NCBI GenBank assembly: GCA_900239685.1
Contig: OENT01000459.1
Location: 49,306-113,305 of the forward strand
Direction of reading: 5' to 3'
From: Rotaria macrura
Lineage: Eukaryota > Rotifera > Eurotatoria > Philodinida > Philodinidae
Length of the DNA stretch: 64,000 nt
Within the stretch, counting starts at the first letter, position 1. Every line of letters starts with the position of its first letter. Made by a program: the position numbers and the translations under genes. Under the pieces are notes generated by a model that was given only the letters and a program-made list of their open reading frames with translations, searched no databases and was not told the origin of the DNA. Below are positions 11,018 through 22,800 of this stretch, in pieces.

Positions 11018-13660
11018 TTCTAAAAAGAAAACATTCTAATTAATTACCCGAAGAAAAGAGAACCTTGCTCATTGACGTTTGTTTGTTTTATTAAAAAACA
11101 AAATTATACACTATTGAAAGATAATCAACACAAAGCGACGTTAAGACAAAAGTATTACAAGATATATCTTCAGATTTAACAAATAAATCTAGTCAATACA
11201 TGATTTATTCTGATATTTAGAGGATGGCAATTCGGATATGGATTCTATTGTGAATGTATTCATGCTATCCATACTGAACGCATAGTCCAAAACGTATCCC
11301 AGTTAGATAAGTCATAAAAAATAGCGCGTAAAAATTACACATTTTTACGCGTTTTCTTACTGAAGTAATTGACCTTTTAGGGGAATGACATCTATAATCC
11401 GTAGCCTTAGGTTACCTTGATGATTTATAAGCAAACATACGTTTACGGATTATAGCAACTATTCCTCTAGGAGGTCATTTACTTCAGCAAAAAGAGCGCT
11501 TCATATTTCTAAAGAAATATAAATCGTAAAAATGTGTGATTTTCATGCATTGTTTTTCGTTACTTGTCTGCCTGGGATACGACATGCGTTACAACGATAT
11601 TTACTGATAAGGATAAATGTCGTAACGCAATCCTTCTTCTTTCACCTTATTGTCCTCGAGGATCACCTGAATCGAAAAGTAGCTGTCGATAAAAATCAAA
11701 TTATTGACAATAAAATCAAGTAACAACTATTTAATTATAGCCATAGAATAAATAGATTTCTTGGATACAGACATGATCCTATATGAAATATCACTCAAGA
11801 AATCACTATTGTATGTTCGCATAAAATACATGTTGATGAATACGATCATTGATTTGTTGTTCAAGAAATTTTCTTTTTAATTTCGAAAAGAACCGACATT
11901 ATACAAGACGAGGAACTTGTTCATCAATCCTATGAATGAAATTTCTTAGATACATCTATCTGTATTGAATGCAGTAGAAAAAATATATTAACTTATCGAA
12001 TATTCGAACTCACTCATTTCGAAGTTATTCATCGGGGAACTTTCAAATATCGAAACGATCAAGGAAACATGACGCTTTTGAACAATGTAGTGATTTCTGA
12101 GTGAATAATCGAACAACATATAATTTTTTCAACGTATCATTATTCTGAGTTTCAATTTCAACAAATGTTCGATGATATCGAAAAAAATCTATTTTTCAAT
12201 GAAGCCATATATTCAGATAGAATTTAAAAGGATAATCCATGTTTTCGTAATTTTCGATTTACATCTCAATGAACTTTAAACTACTTCTGATGTACTATCG
12301 TGTATTCATGTGTACGAGACTGAGGGAATAAATATACAGCTTAATCTTTCAGAGCATAGCACATTTCATTTTTATAACTCAGGCTGAAGCTTGAATGAAA
12401 AGAAATTCCGTTGGAGGTGAATCTCTCGAAGAGGTCGAGTTTTTTCTTTACCTATTTTTCTACGTTCATGTAGGATCCTAGATTTTCAGAAGAATCAAAT
12501 TATCGATATTTGAACTAAAATTTTTCTTTTTGATTGAACTTAACTAGAGAAGGTTGCAGTATAATCTGTTTTAGTTATGAAGAATTGAAAAACTCTATGT
12601 TCTATACGCTGTTTGAAAAAATATCCATTGGAAATATTCAACATCTTGACTAGATCTTACTTTCCTTCCAACAAATGAATATTTCTTTATATGGATACTA
12701 GAACGTATCTATAGACGCAAATTCGTTGAAATCTACAACGATCATCTCGAAAGGTTCCCTCGTGACATAAGTATACAATCGAGAAAAAATTTAAGATTTC
12801 ATTTATCTAGCAATCTACTCAAAGACGATTTTAAAAAAAGTAAAACAAAATCATTCTTACAAACGAGGTGTCCCCAATCAGATTCATATATTTCTTTGCA
12901 AATAGAAATACGAGTTTGTGGTACGGACTTTGACGGACGCGTTTCTCATTATAATACCTACTGAATCTTAGTGATTCTCAAATCTAGAGACAATATTTTC
13001 GAAGCAAAAATGTTATGTTCATTAACAAAGATCTTGTACTAATCAAGATCGATGCTTTAGAAATTTCTGCACAAAAGTCTCAACGGAAGTTATGCACTTA
13101 GAAAATTTTCTCTAGAATGAAGTGTTTGATAAAACTAATAATCTAAATTCAATCAAAAGATTTTTGACACTAAATCAATACTCTTCAAGGTTTGAACAAT
13201 GTCATCTTAAGACTGAGAGAGTTTTTATCGACCATTATTCTTACAAGTCCCTTGTTGGTTACATCATGTGAACTTCCACAGATGAATAAAATTGATTACC
13301 TGATCGATAGTTATTATTTTTTTCTATAGAAATTCGTTCAAGATCTTTTATGTCATTAATAAATTGTTCATATATATATATATTCCATGAGAAATATTGT
13401 TGTTCATTCAGAATTCGACTTTGACTTATGTATATAGTCTTTTACGTGTAGAAAACATATCTTAAATAAAGATGAATTTTATTATTTGAACTTATGGAAG
13501 ACATTATTTATCACATAAATATGAAAGGATGTGAATAAAAATGAAGATCACAATCTAATATTCGTATCACACAAGATTCAGGTATTTGTTCGTTAAACCA
13601 ATACAATTTTGAAACGTAATAAAAACATATTATTCTATACGTGGAATGTATAGATTATCG
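11018..13660. other. Intergenic region MLYCD-UGDH
   Basis: 2.6 kb between the MLYCD start and the UGDH stop. It contains foldback element 2 (11277-11592) and a short TA run near 13372. No convincing upstream MLYCD exon, for instance one encoding a presequence, was found in the first 600 bp. Confidence 0.5.
11277..11592. mobile_element. Foldback / MITE-like inverted repeat 2
   Basis: Imperfect palindrome centred near 11424. Pairing segments are CTATAATCCGTA (11392-11403) with TACGGATTATAG (11444-11455), then TGAAGTAATTGACC (from 11361) with GGTCATTTACTTCA (to about 11486), ACACATTTTTACG with CGTAAAAATGTGT, and CGTATCCCAG with CTGGGATACG further out. The loop is about 40 nt. The sequence is unrelated to foldbacks 1 and 3. 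No coding capacity was recognised; a 63-codon ORF crossing the right arm looks like chance. Confidence 0.65.
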
Positions 13661-16131
13661 TTATAGAGGACTTTGATTAGAAAATGGATTTTTCTGCTGC
13701 TTTTTTCCAATACAAAACACATTAAAACCAATGCTCATTAAATGATCATGATCAAGTAAAAGTCTACCATCGAATATAAACGATGGCTTTTGCATGGTAC
13801 TAAAGATTAATTCATAATCTAATTTCTAAACACAATGAAGTGAATATCAAAATGTACTATCAAAAACTAGCTTACTGTAAATTCATCCCATTCAGTGCAA
13901 ACAACAATAGCATGAGATTGTTTTGCTGCTTCATAAGGTTCAGTAGCTATTTGAACATGATTACGTACTAAAAATTAATAATGAAAATCATATTTAGTTC
14001 TATGTCAAAAATGTGTTAAGCAAGTTTAGTCTGCATCTATCGACTACAAGATCTTTCAGAAAATCTTGATGAGTATTCGATATATGAAACATAAAAAAAG
14101 CGTTAGTTAAAAATCGATCTTACTTTCTTTTTCGCTCTTACTACTTTGTTCACATAAATCAAGAAAAATTCGATCCGATGTTACTTTTGGATCATAAATG
14201 TGTAACGTTGCACCTTCGGCAATTAAATATCGGCATACATAAATGCTTGAAGACTCTCTAAATACATTCATAAAAAGCTAAACGATAGTAATCTTTTCAA
14301 ACATTGTTCTTTTTAATTTTGTTTTCAACCTTGTATCAGCAGTATCTTTTTTAAATGCAAAACCAAATATAGCAATCTTTTTTCCACTAACACTACCAAA
14401 TAAATGCTCAACAATCATTTGAGCGAAACGTTCACGTTGCCAATCATTTATTTTAACAACTTGTAACCAATATTCAGCGACAGGTTCAAGTTTTAATGAT
14501 TCAGCCAAATAAATCAAATTGTATAGATCCTTTTGAAAACAACTGCCACCAAATCCTTGAAATCAAAAATATATAATTATCAATAGCCCGCTCATTTCAA
14601 ATCTACTTTATGCATTAACCAATGGATTTCATAGATCGGGAAATATATATATATATATGTTCTGTGAAGCTCAAATTTCTATACAAGTTTACTAAATGAA
14701 TCATATTAGTTGTATTCTTTCATATTTTTCAGTCACAGTTGGTTAGTCTTTTACTTTTGATCGTTTTATATGAGTGAAAAGAGCTACGAAACAATCTAAA
14801 ATAAATTTGGTATCTCAATATACAATGATGTATGATGAAGAAGATGTGACCTTTTAACTGTGTTATAAATTTCCTAGAGATGTTAATTCAGAAATCTGGA
14901 ATGTAGAATAATGACTGAATAAATATGTGTCCATTGCGAATATTACACTTTTTTCTTATAAATGCTTCACATAATAACATACCAATGCTAGAATTGAGAA
15001 ATTTACTTCCGATACGAGAATCAAGTCCAACTGCTTTTGCAACTTCTTGAACTGAGGCACCTGTAGCTTCACAAATTGCTGAGATTGAATTGATACTTGA
15101 GATGCGTTGAGCTAAAAATGCGTTTGCTACCTAAATAATAAAATAGTTACTTTAGTTTTGAAAGAAAACATTCAGTTGTAACGAACTAATTTCGATAATT
15201 CAGATGACCATGTATTTGTTGTAAGAATTTTTTCTTTTGGTACCCAATGTTCATAAATCCACGAAAGTTTCTTAATCGCTAATGAACCTTCAATAGTTTC
15301 CTCACCACCGATTAAAACACGATCTGGTGCTAGAAGATCATGAATAGCTGAACCTTCAGCTAGAAATTCGGGATTCGAAAGTACTTGATAACTAACACCA
15401 CGTTGTTTATTTGTTTTTAAAATTGTTTTTATTGATTCACATGCTTTCACAGGTACCGTGGATTTCTCAACAACTATTTTATTACTTGTCGCTGCATGAG
15501 CTATCTGTCTAGCAGCTTCTTCAACATAACGTAAATCAGCAGCTCGACCCTATTGAAGCATAGGAAAATTTTCTTTCACCAAATACACTTAAATTCGTCA
15601 ACTTACTGTACCGAAACCGTACGATTTTGTTGGTGTATTAACACTAATAAAAATTAAATCAGCTTCTTGAATAGCCTTATCGGTATCAGTCGAAAAAAAT
15701 AAATTACGATTACGAATTTTTCGAACTATTTCGTCTAATGCTGGCTTAAAAAAGAAATCATCGTATTATATTGTTTGAAGGTACGTATGAAAAACGAACT
15801 ATGATTATATTAAATCTACCTCAAAAATAGGTAATGAATCAGAATTCCATGCCGCAATACGTTCAGCACTAACATCGACAACAGTTACACGAATATGTGG
15901 ACACTTACTAGCAATGATAGCACAAGTTGGACCGCCAACATAACCAGCACCTAAACATATATTCGTCGCTTTTCCTATTGAATAAAACAAAAAAGTGTTT
16001 ACATACCGATACAACAAATTCGAAGTTCTGGATTTGAATCATCTGTCTTGTCACCTAAATCATATTGATTAAATGTGAAAAATCGAACGCAAAAAGAAAC
16101 TACTTGAATCAATCGATGAATTTGTGGACAT
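13661..16131 (-). CDS. UGDH: UDP-glucose 6-dehydrogenase
   Basis: Oxidises UDP-glucose twice with NAD+ to UDP-glucuronate, the precursor for glycosaminoglycans and glucuronidation; cytosolic. Ten exons: 16104..16131, 16007..16054, 15820..15950, 15607..15744, 15187..15549, 14983..15130, 14330..14555, 14124..14257, 13876..13967, 13661..13825; 490 residues, close to the usual 494 of vertebrates. The Rossmann motif GAGYVGG is at 26-32. Other blocks are [62 protein letters not shown] and [18 protein letters not shown]. The catalytic Cys is in [10 protein letters not shown] (Cys about 291). Further on are [25 protein letters not shown] and FIFDGR. The start exon encodes 9 residues and lies 19 nt after a splice acceptor (GCTTTATAG), so the 5' leader is itself spliced or trans-spliced. 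Confidence 0.95.
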
Positions 16132-18960
16132 GTTGCTCTCGAAAGATGATCTATAAAGCAAAGAAAAATCATTATTCTAAACATTTGAAATGTTTCCTAG
16201 TATCAATGTGATGGTGTTCTACAAGCCTTATACCTTTCAAGTCAAGTTGACGAAAAAAAGGTGAAACCAGCACAGAAATAAAGAGAAAAAACCAATGAAG
16301 CATTTACTTTTTTCTCCCATGCCTTTGGACTATACAGAGCTATGTCAGGAAGTGATGACGTTTCTTTTTCTTTGAACTAAATGCTTGAGGTAAATTGAAG
16401 AAGCGAAGAAAAAAAAACTCAAAATTAGTAACTATCATATAAGGCAATATATGTAAGTAAATGAATTCTTTCAGAACTATTAAAAATATTGACAGGCCAA
16501 CAAATTGTAGATCCTGTAGATGTCACTTACAGACTTGAGTCTTATTAATAAATCTTGTGTTAATACTTCAAAACGTAAGAAAAATCCATTTTTCGAACTA
16601 AGCAGCCTCATCTGTGACGAAGTTTGATAACTAGGAATGTTTTAAAAAAGTTAATCAACAATTTATGTGAATCGAATATTAATATTCGACAATCAGTCGC
16701 AGTATTCGAAACACATTACGGAGTGAATTGAAATGTAAAGATGAAAAGAGAGAGAGAGAGAGAGAGAGAGAGACTACAGTCAACTTTCGTTCACAATCAA
16801 ACAGCAACTTTGTTTTTACTGTGGCTTTGCTTTTTCGTTCTGTCTTGAAAGGAAAGCTAATAGGAATTTTTTGTCTAAACTGCTCATATAGTTATATACA
16901 AACAAGAAATGAATGAATAAAATAAAACGACGAAAATCGTCATGGCTTTTATTATTCTTTTACACATACATTAAATTTTTTGACTAAGCTAACGGATGTA
17001 TGAAACAACATGAAAAATATTGAACCTTCGATGTACGCTAAACTATTGAAAAGCAAGTCAAGTTTTCAGTAATTAACGAAGTTAAACTAGATGAATCATG
17101 TCAGAGAAAACGATTCTTTTAACAGTGATTATTAGTTTTAGAACTGGTGATTCGATGTAAAAGAACCTTGTCAACAGAGCAATTTTTCTCTTAGGCATAA
17201 GAAAACAAAGAAAAATAATCGTATGAAGTTACGAATATGGACATAGTGTGTTTAAATTTGGTTCATTGAATCTTTTGAAAAATGAATGATTATCATCTGT
17301 TATCGTTCGAGAGCGATAATAGCATGAGGTTTTCCTTTTCCCGAATCCATTCAACAGATAAATCATTCGAACTCGGAACAATTCAAAAGTCTGCTTAAAA
17401 TTCACGGTCGAAAGCTAAAGAATGAACACATAATAGCATCGTACATAATTAGATGATCTTCGAAAGCAAATGAAAAAAATAATAATCAGAAATTAATTTG
17501 AAGGTCATGCCAAACATTTTAGTGTAAGGTATATTGAAGAAATGGTAAATAAACAGAAAAAAAATGTAATAGTATTTGCCTGTGCAGACCTGCAGGATAC
17601 AGTTTAGAATATGAATTAATTGCGTGCACGTCTTTTATGATTGGATGAACTACAAAAATTCCAAATTCTGTAAGAAGGATATTCCTGAAAACTTCTTGAG
17701 AAAATCAAGACTTCCATACAAAGAAATCTATTGAAAGAGCAGTTATGATGAACGTTTTTTCTAAATATCATACAGTTCGCGTTTTACTTGCTTGACAGCT
17801 TAGAATATTAGCTAATTGATATCGCCAATTACCGCATATATAGAGGTGCAAACAGATGAAATTATGTGCAGTGGCGCCTGATATTCGAATCTTTAACTTT
17901 CTAGACAGCGGCGGCTTGTTATATTTGCAACTCAATAATTCTTTCAAAAATAAAAAATGCATTCATTTCAGTATCTGAGTATTAATATTTTTCAAAACTC
18001 ATATACAACAACTGTTTTACATCTTGATTTAACACATACAATAAATACATATAAAAACATGATGAGACATAAGTGGGAAAAGAAGCATTTGACAAGTATC
18101 AACGGTAGCGACTGAAAGGATTTCCAAAATTTTCGTACCGTGGTAGCCGTGGCACCACAACAGCTTGGCTTACACCTCTACACGTATAGAACCTGAAAAT
18201 TTATCATGAAAAATGAGATTTTGATTTAGTTGGATGTCATTGTATACATTAGTTATGGTAGAATACTGCCTTTAATTTTCAATAATTCTTGTTGGACGCT
18301 TGTTCGACGTTTTTTTTTCTAACAATTCTGAGTCTGACGCCCGAATAATCCTCAATATTCAGAAAAATCGCTTCATTTTGAATTGAATACGAATTTGTCC
18401 ATTGGCAATCGGTCAAATCGAGAAAGATTAGTTGCCTCTCTCTGATATCCATCGGCCCGGATGATACGTTGATGAGTTTTTTAAACTTTGCAGTTTCAAA
18501 CTCTCGCCGAGTTTCGCGTTCCCAAGTCAAAATTAGACTTGAAATGTAATATAGGACCAAGATAAACTCCAGTGATGATTTGAATTTTCACAAGTTTAGT
18601 TGATAATGTACGAATATCAGTTAACTTGCTACAAGACTATTGACATTGGTGTACATCTCAATTCAAATCTATTTTAAATCGAAACATAGAAGTAGATTTA
18701 TGACAGAACTTGTTTCGACTCTGAACTGGACATATTAAGTGAGAAGTGGACTTGGCTATGAAAACAAGTATGTAAAGAAGTAAAGTTTTTGCTTCTCTTT
18801 GAGTTTCTGCTATTGAGTTCAACTAAGTTGTATGTTGAATCACAGGATGATCACGATTCATGTTACCATATGTGAAGACAAACAATTTCTTAGTCAATCG
18901 AACACATTCTTGATGAAATATACTTGTCGGAAAAATGTTGTACCTAAACGAAATCAATTT
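16132..18960. other. Intergenic region UGDH-receptor pseudogene
   Basis: 2.8 kb, AT-rich, with a (GA)13 tract at 16748-16773. Small ORFs here, including 93 codons at 18279-18560 on the minus strand, show no recognisable domain and no splice-supported continuation. A GC-richer patch near 18130-18190 is open in one frame but broken upstream. Confidence 0.4.
16748..16773 (+). repeat. (GA)n microsatellite
   Basis: Thirteen uninterrupted GA units. Confidence 0.95.
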
Positions 18961-19891
18961 TTATAACAATCGTCTTGAAAATAAAACGTTTACTAATTCT
19001 TGCAGATAAAAACTGATACTACAATTCAAAGTGACTAGCTGGCGTGAAAGGTAAACTCGAAAGTTTAGAGTTGCTGTTTGTATTGCAATTGGATGAGGAC
19101 CTAATGCGAATATTCCGTATAGTTTTTGAATTGCATGTGGTAATGTTAAAATAACTAGTGCGATCAGTTGTAAGAAAAGCAGAGTAAGTAGTTGTCGGTC
19201 TTTTCTATGTAATTGACTTAAATTCATTGGCATTCGATTGAATGCTGATGTTGTTGTAGCGACAGCTCGACTACGTACACGATGAACTTGGTAAAATGTT
19301 ACGAATCTGATAATCATCAACAGTATGGATGGGATGAAACAGAACATAGCGAAGTAAAATAAAATAATAAAAGGCTTGATACGCTTTAGTGCAAGAACCA
19401 CATACAAAACCCGCTGGAGTTTGTATAATGTCAAGTAAGAAAAAGACATGAGTATACATAATCACAGCGAGGACAGTTATTCCAATCGGCAAGCGACGTG
19501 CTATTGATACTTTATTGAAACTACGAAGTTTGAGACTGAGACAAGTAATACAGAAACGATCGATACTAGCGAGAACAATGAACTATGTTGAAAGAATGGT
19601 ACATGGATAGAGCAGTCCATATCCTAGACGACACACAACTATGCTGCTGACACTTATATCATGATGGAATAAATTAGCCATTAAAACAATTGGTACTCCA
19701 ATCAAGATTACTCCTAAACTTTCAATCGTCGAGCCCAATAAGTAAACTGTACATGGGTAATTGATCAGCGATTGACGAGTAAATATGATTGCATTGAATA
19801 CATTGCCAAAAACACCAACAAAGAACTAAGATACTGGCATGTATGTAGCGATTTTCACTACGGCAGCATTAATCGTCGCTATGTTTGCCAT
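18961..19891 (-). pseudogene. Rhodopsin-like seven-transmembrane receptor pseudogene
   Basis: All seven membrane segments of a class A receptor can be read in order. Segment 1 is FFVGVFGNVFNAIIFT (Gly-Asn motif), segment 2 TVYLLGSTIESLGVILIG, and segment 3 ends FIVLASIDRFCIT, where DRF replaces DRY. Segment 4 is LPIGITVLAVIMYTHVFFLL, followed by a Cys-containing loop. Segment 5 is FAMFCFIPSILLMIIRFVTF, segment 6 LLTLLFLQLIALVILTLP, and segment 7 is followed by the FYLQELVNVLF helix. The ATG is at 19891. Damage: TAG at 19826-19828 just before segment 1, TAG at 19583-19585 in segment 3, and a frameshift at about 19355-19372 between segments 4 and 5. The 931-nt span is 3n+1, as one single-base change would give. 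The family resembles peptide receptors; the ligand is unknown. No intron is needed. Confidence 0.85.
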
Positions 19892-22800
19892 TCTCACTAT
19901 GAAACTGACGAAAAATGTATCCTATTGAAATGCAGATGACCTGGATAGTTAAATCTGAAAAACTAATGATCATATACACGCCACTCTGTCAAACGAAGAA
20001 ATCTGATATAAGCATCTAGTTTGCGCGACATCAACCATCCAAATTGACATATACCATCCATACGATAATCGAATATTGAATCGAATATTTCTCAGTTTTG
20101 AAAATGTTCAACTATGAACCCCCTACTTGTTAGGATAATGTACTCATCTTGTTGATGACATAAACTATACGTATTGGAACAGATCCGTCATATAGATTCA
20201 TCATGAAATTTTCAGACCCCATCGAACAGATTAGTACGTTAGTTTCACCGGTTGACTGATAATGAACAAACTAGTGTTGCTACATCACTATATCGGAGTA
20301 AGTCAACGTGCTGACAAAATATTGCTCACCAAACAGTAGATTGAACTTTAAAGTGAAATCCTGTTCCATGGGGAACTCTTGTGAGTTACTTTGGTAACTT
20401 CTCGCATTCTAGCATACTATTTTACTATTGACAACGGTAGTTTTGAAAGAGAACATTCTTGGAAGCATACATTAGACTAACTATTTCATCGGGGACGAAT
20501 TCGATGATATTTGACTAGGTACGACTAGCCGACAACATCTGATGGGCTAATTGCTGACTGAACTACTCTCGTATCGGACAGTAGAATCAAATTTTATCAG
20601 TGAAGTAATAACTGATACCTGATCGAAATAGTACAAGATGGTCAGAGCGTTACGTCACATTCAATTGGACTCTGTCAATGGAATCCATCTTTTATTACGC
20701 TACTCAATTTGCATCGGAATTTTATTGGCTTTACAAAACTATTCATACAATCCGATAGTAGACATGGCTCGTACTAGTTGTGTTTTTGTTATATGAACAC
20801 AATCATAGAACAGAATAGTAGACAATATTGACCTATGCATGCCAGGTGGAGCCAGCTGACAGAAAATTAAGATTGGTGACGGATCAAATCGAACGCACTG
20901 GTAACCGAGATTGATTCCTTCTATTAAAAAAATGAGAAAAGATATCCTTCTTGAGAGTTCTCTAAAAACAAAAAGTGAGATCTCTCTCATACGATAAGTT
21001 CATTTCAATACTTCTGCACTCCTGGTGTGTTTCTCGTTTCGAAGATTTGAACTATCAATATGTTTAAAGAAAATGAAGCAAAATATATTAGAAGATGGGT
21101 TAACATTAGTAAAACGTTATTGTAAATAAGTATTCTATGATATTTATATAAGCACACTACTTATCAGCCTTGCAATTCAAAAGTCTGATCCATGCTGAAC
21201 TTTCGAGTTAAACAGAACTCAAAGTTAACATGGAACAGGGAAATGCTTTAGTTGCCTATCGGTCTCTACCACAGTCTTTTGATTTTATAAAAACATACCG
21301 AAAAATCATGTGACCTCTGCAACCTATGAGAAACATAGTGAGCGAATAACATTACATCTATTCTACTTGTTAATACAATAAGTTAGACCTATCATCCTTT
21401 TAGGCTTAACACCGTTATTGATCGAGTTTCTCGTTATGCAATTCAGTATCTATTATGTATATATATATACACCGTGTGTTCAAGATAATGTATGAATATC
21501 CTACAAAGTGAGCAGAGAAAAGAGACAAATATGCTTAAATATTTCGAGCATCGTCGGGATTGAAGAATGCTGCACATCGTAGGCATGCCTCAAATGCACT
21601 AGGAAACCGCATTGACAAATATTTTTATTCATAACCAAATCTCATCTGAATTAGTTTGTATTTAAAAAAAGCAGCCTTTTTGACATACGATTAAATTCAA
21701 AGGCCTACTAGTTCTCTGCAATTATGTTAAAGAATTCAAGATTTTAGAATTTGTAGTCATATTTGATGTTGTCACATTGGAGTTCAGCAATTTTTAATGA
21801 AAGATTTTGAAAGCATCTCAAAACTTGTGTTCATCTGATAAGCAATATGTGTTCGTATTTAGTGCTGTATGTTTCAGATGACAACTGAGACTATTTGCAG
21901 CATCGATTGGTAGAGAGTATCTATGTTTTCTATAAAAGAATCTTTTCCAGAATTTCTAAAACTATCTTACTTGTAATCTATTCAAAATTTTAAGAAAACT
22001 TTCATTTCTCTTTGATATATCTCAGAGAAGTTAAGGCAGATTGTTGTCTTTACATTTCCTGAATCATAATACTTAAAGTTAGAAGAGAACAACAAAAGAT
22101 TAACTATCTTTTAAGATGAATTATATATTCTATTGTACAGAGCCAAGACCGAAGCTTGACTTCCCCGGTGCTTCACAATCGAAACGAAAAAAATGTTGCT
22201 CTTTTTAAAAATCATCAACAAAGATAAAACACACAGAACAGAACTAAATTTCAATCTTTACTATTTGGTACTCCATTAAAACGTCGTAGAACGAAACTAC
22301 GCTCGATCTGTTGGTTCAAAACTATATTATTTCTAAAATACTGAAACTCTACAAAACTAGTTCAACTAGTCGATGATTGCCAATGTCTAGAACATTGAAT
22401 TGATCATGGTTATACTCTAAAAAACAATTCGTGATACTGTTCCTGTCTTACAGTATTGCAGAAATGAGCATCACATTTTAAGATTCACTATTTAAAAATA
22501 GAATTCGAACCAATGAATACTGATTGTTATTATTTGAATCAGTTTTGAAGATTTACACTAGACAATGTAGAAACACTATTTGAGCACTGTTCTAATTCCG
22601 TTTTAAATTTTTATACGGCGATCAAGAATCCTATATCGATCGACTAAGTCTTTCCTCTTAGGTCTCAATCCAAATTCTTTTATACTGTAATCTAGTAGAA
22701 TACCGATATTCTTGGAATAACGCTATAGAGAACAATGATAGTAATAGATAAAAAAATATCTGTTTCTGATAGAAGAAACAAATTTAGAAAATTATATTAT

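Noticed and set aside
18279-18560. 93-codon minus-strand ORF
   Set aside because: No domain, no splice-supported extension and no homology that I recognise.
20362-21241. CCTGTTCCATG / CATGGAACAGG pair as transposon ends
   Set aside because: Similarity fades within about 30 nt on both sides and no coding remnant lies between.
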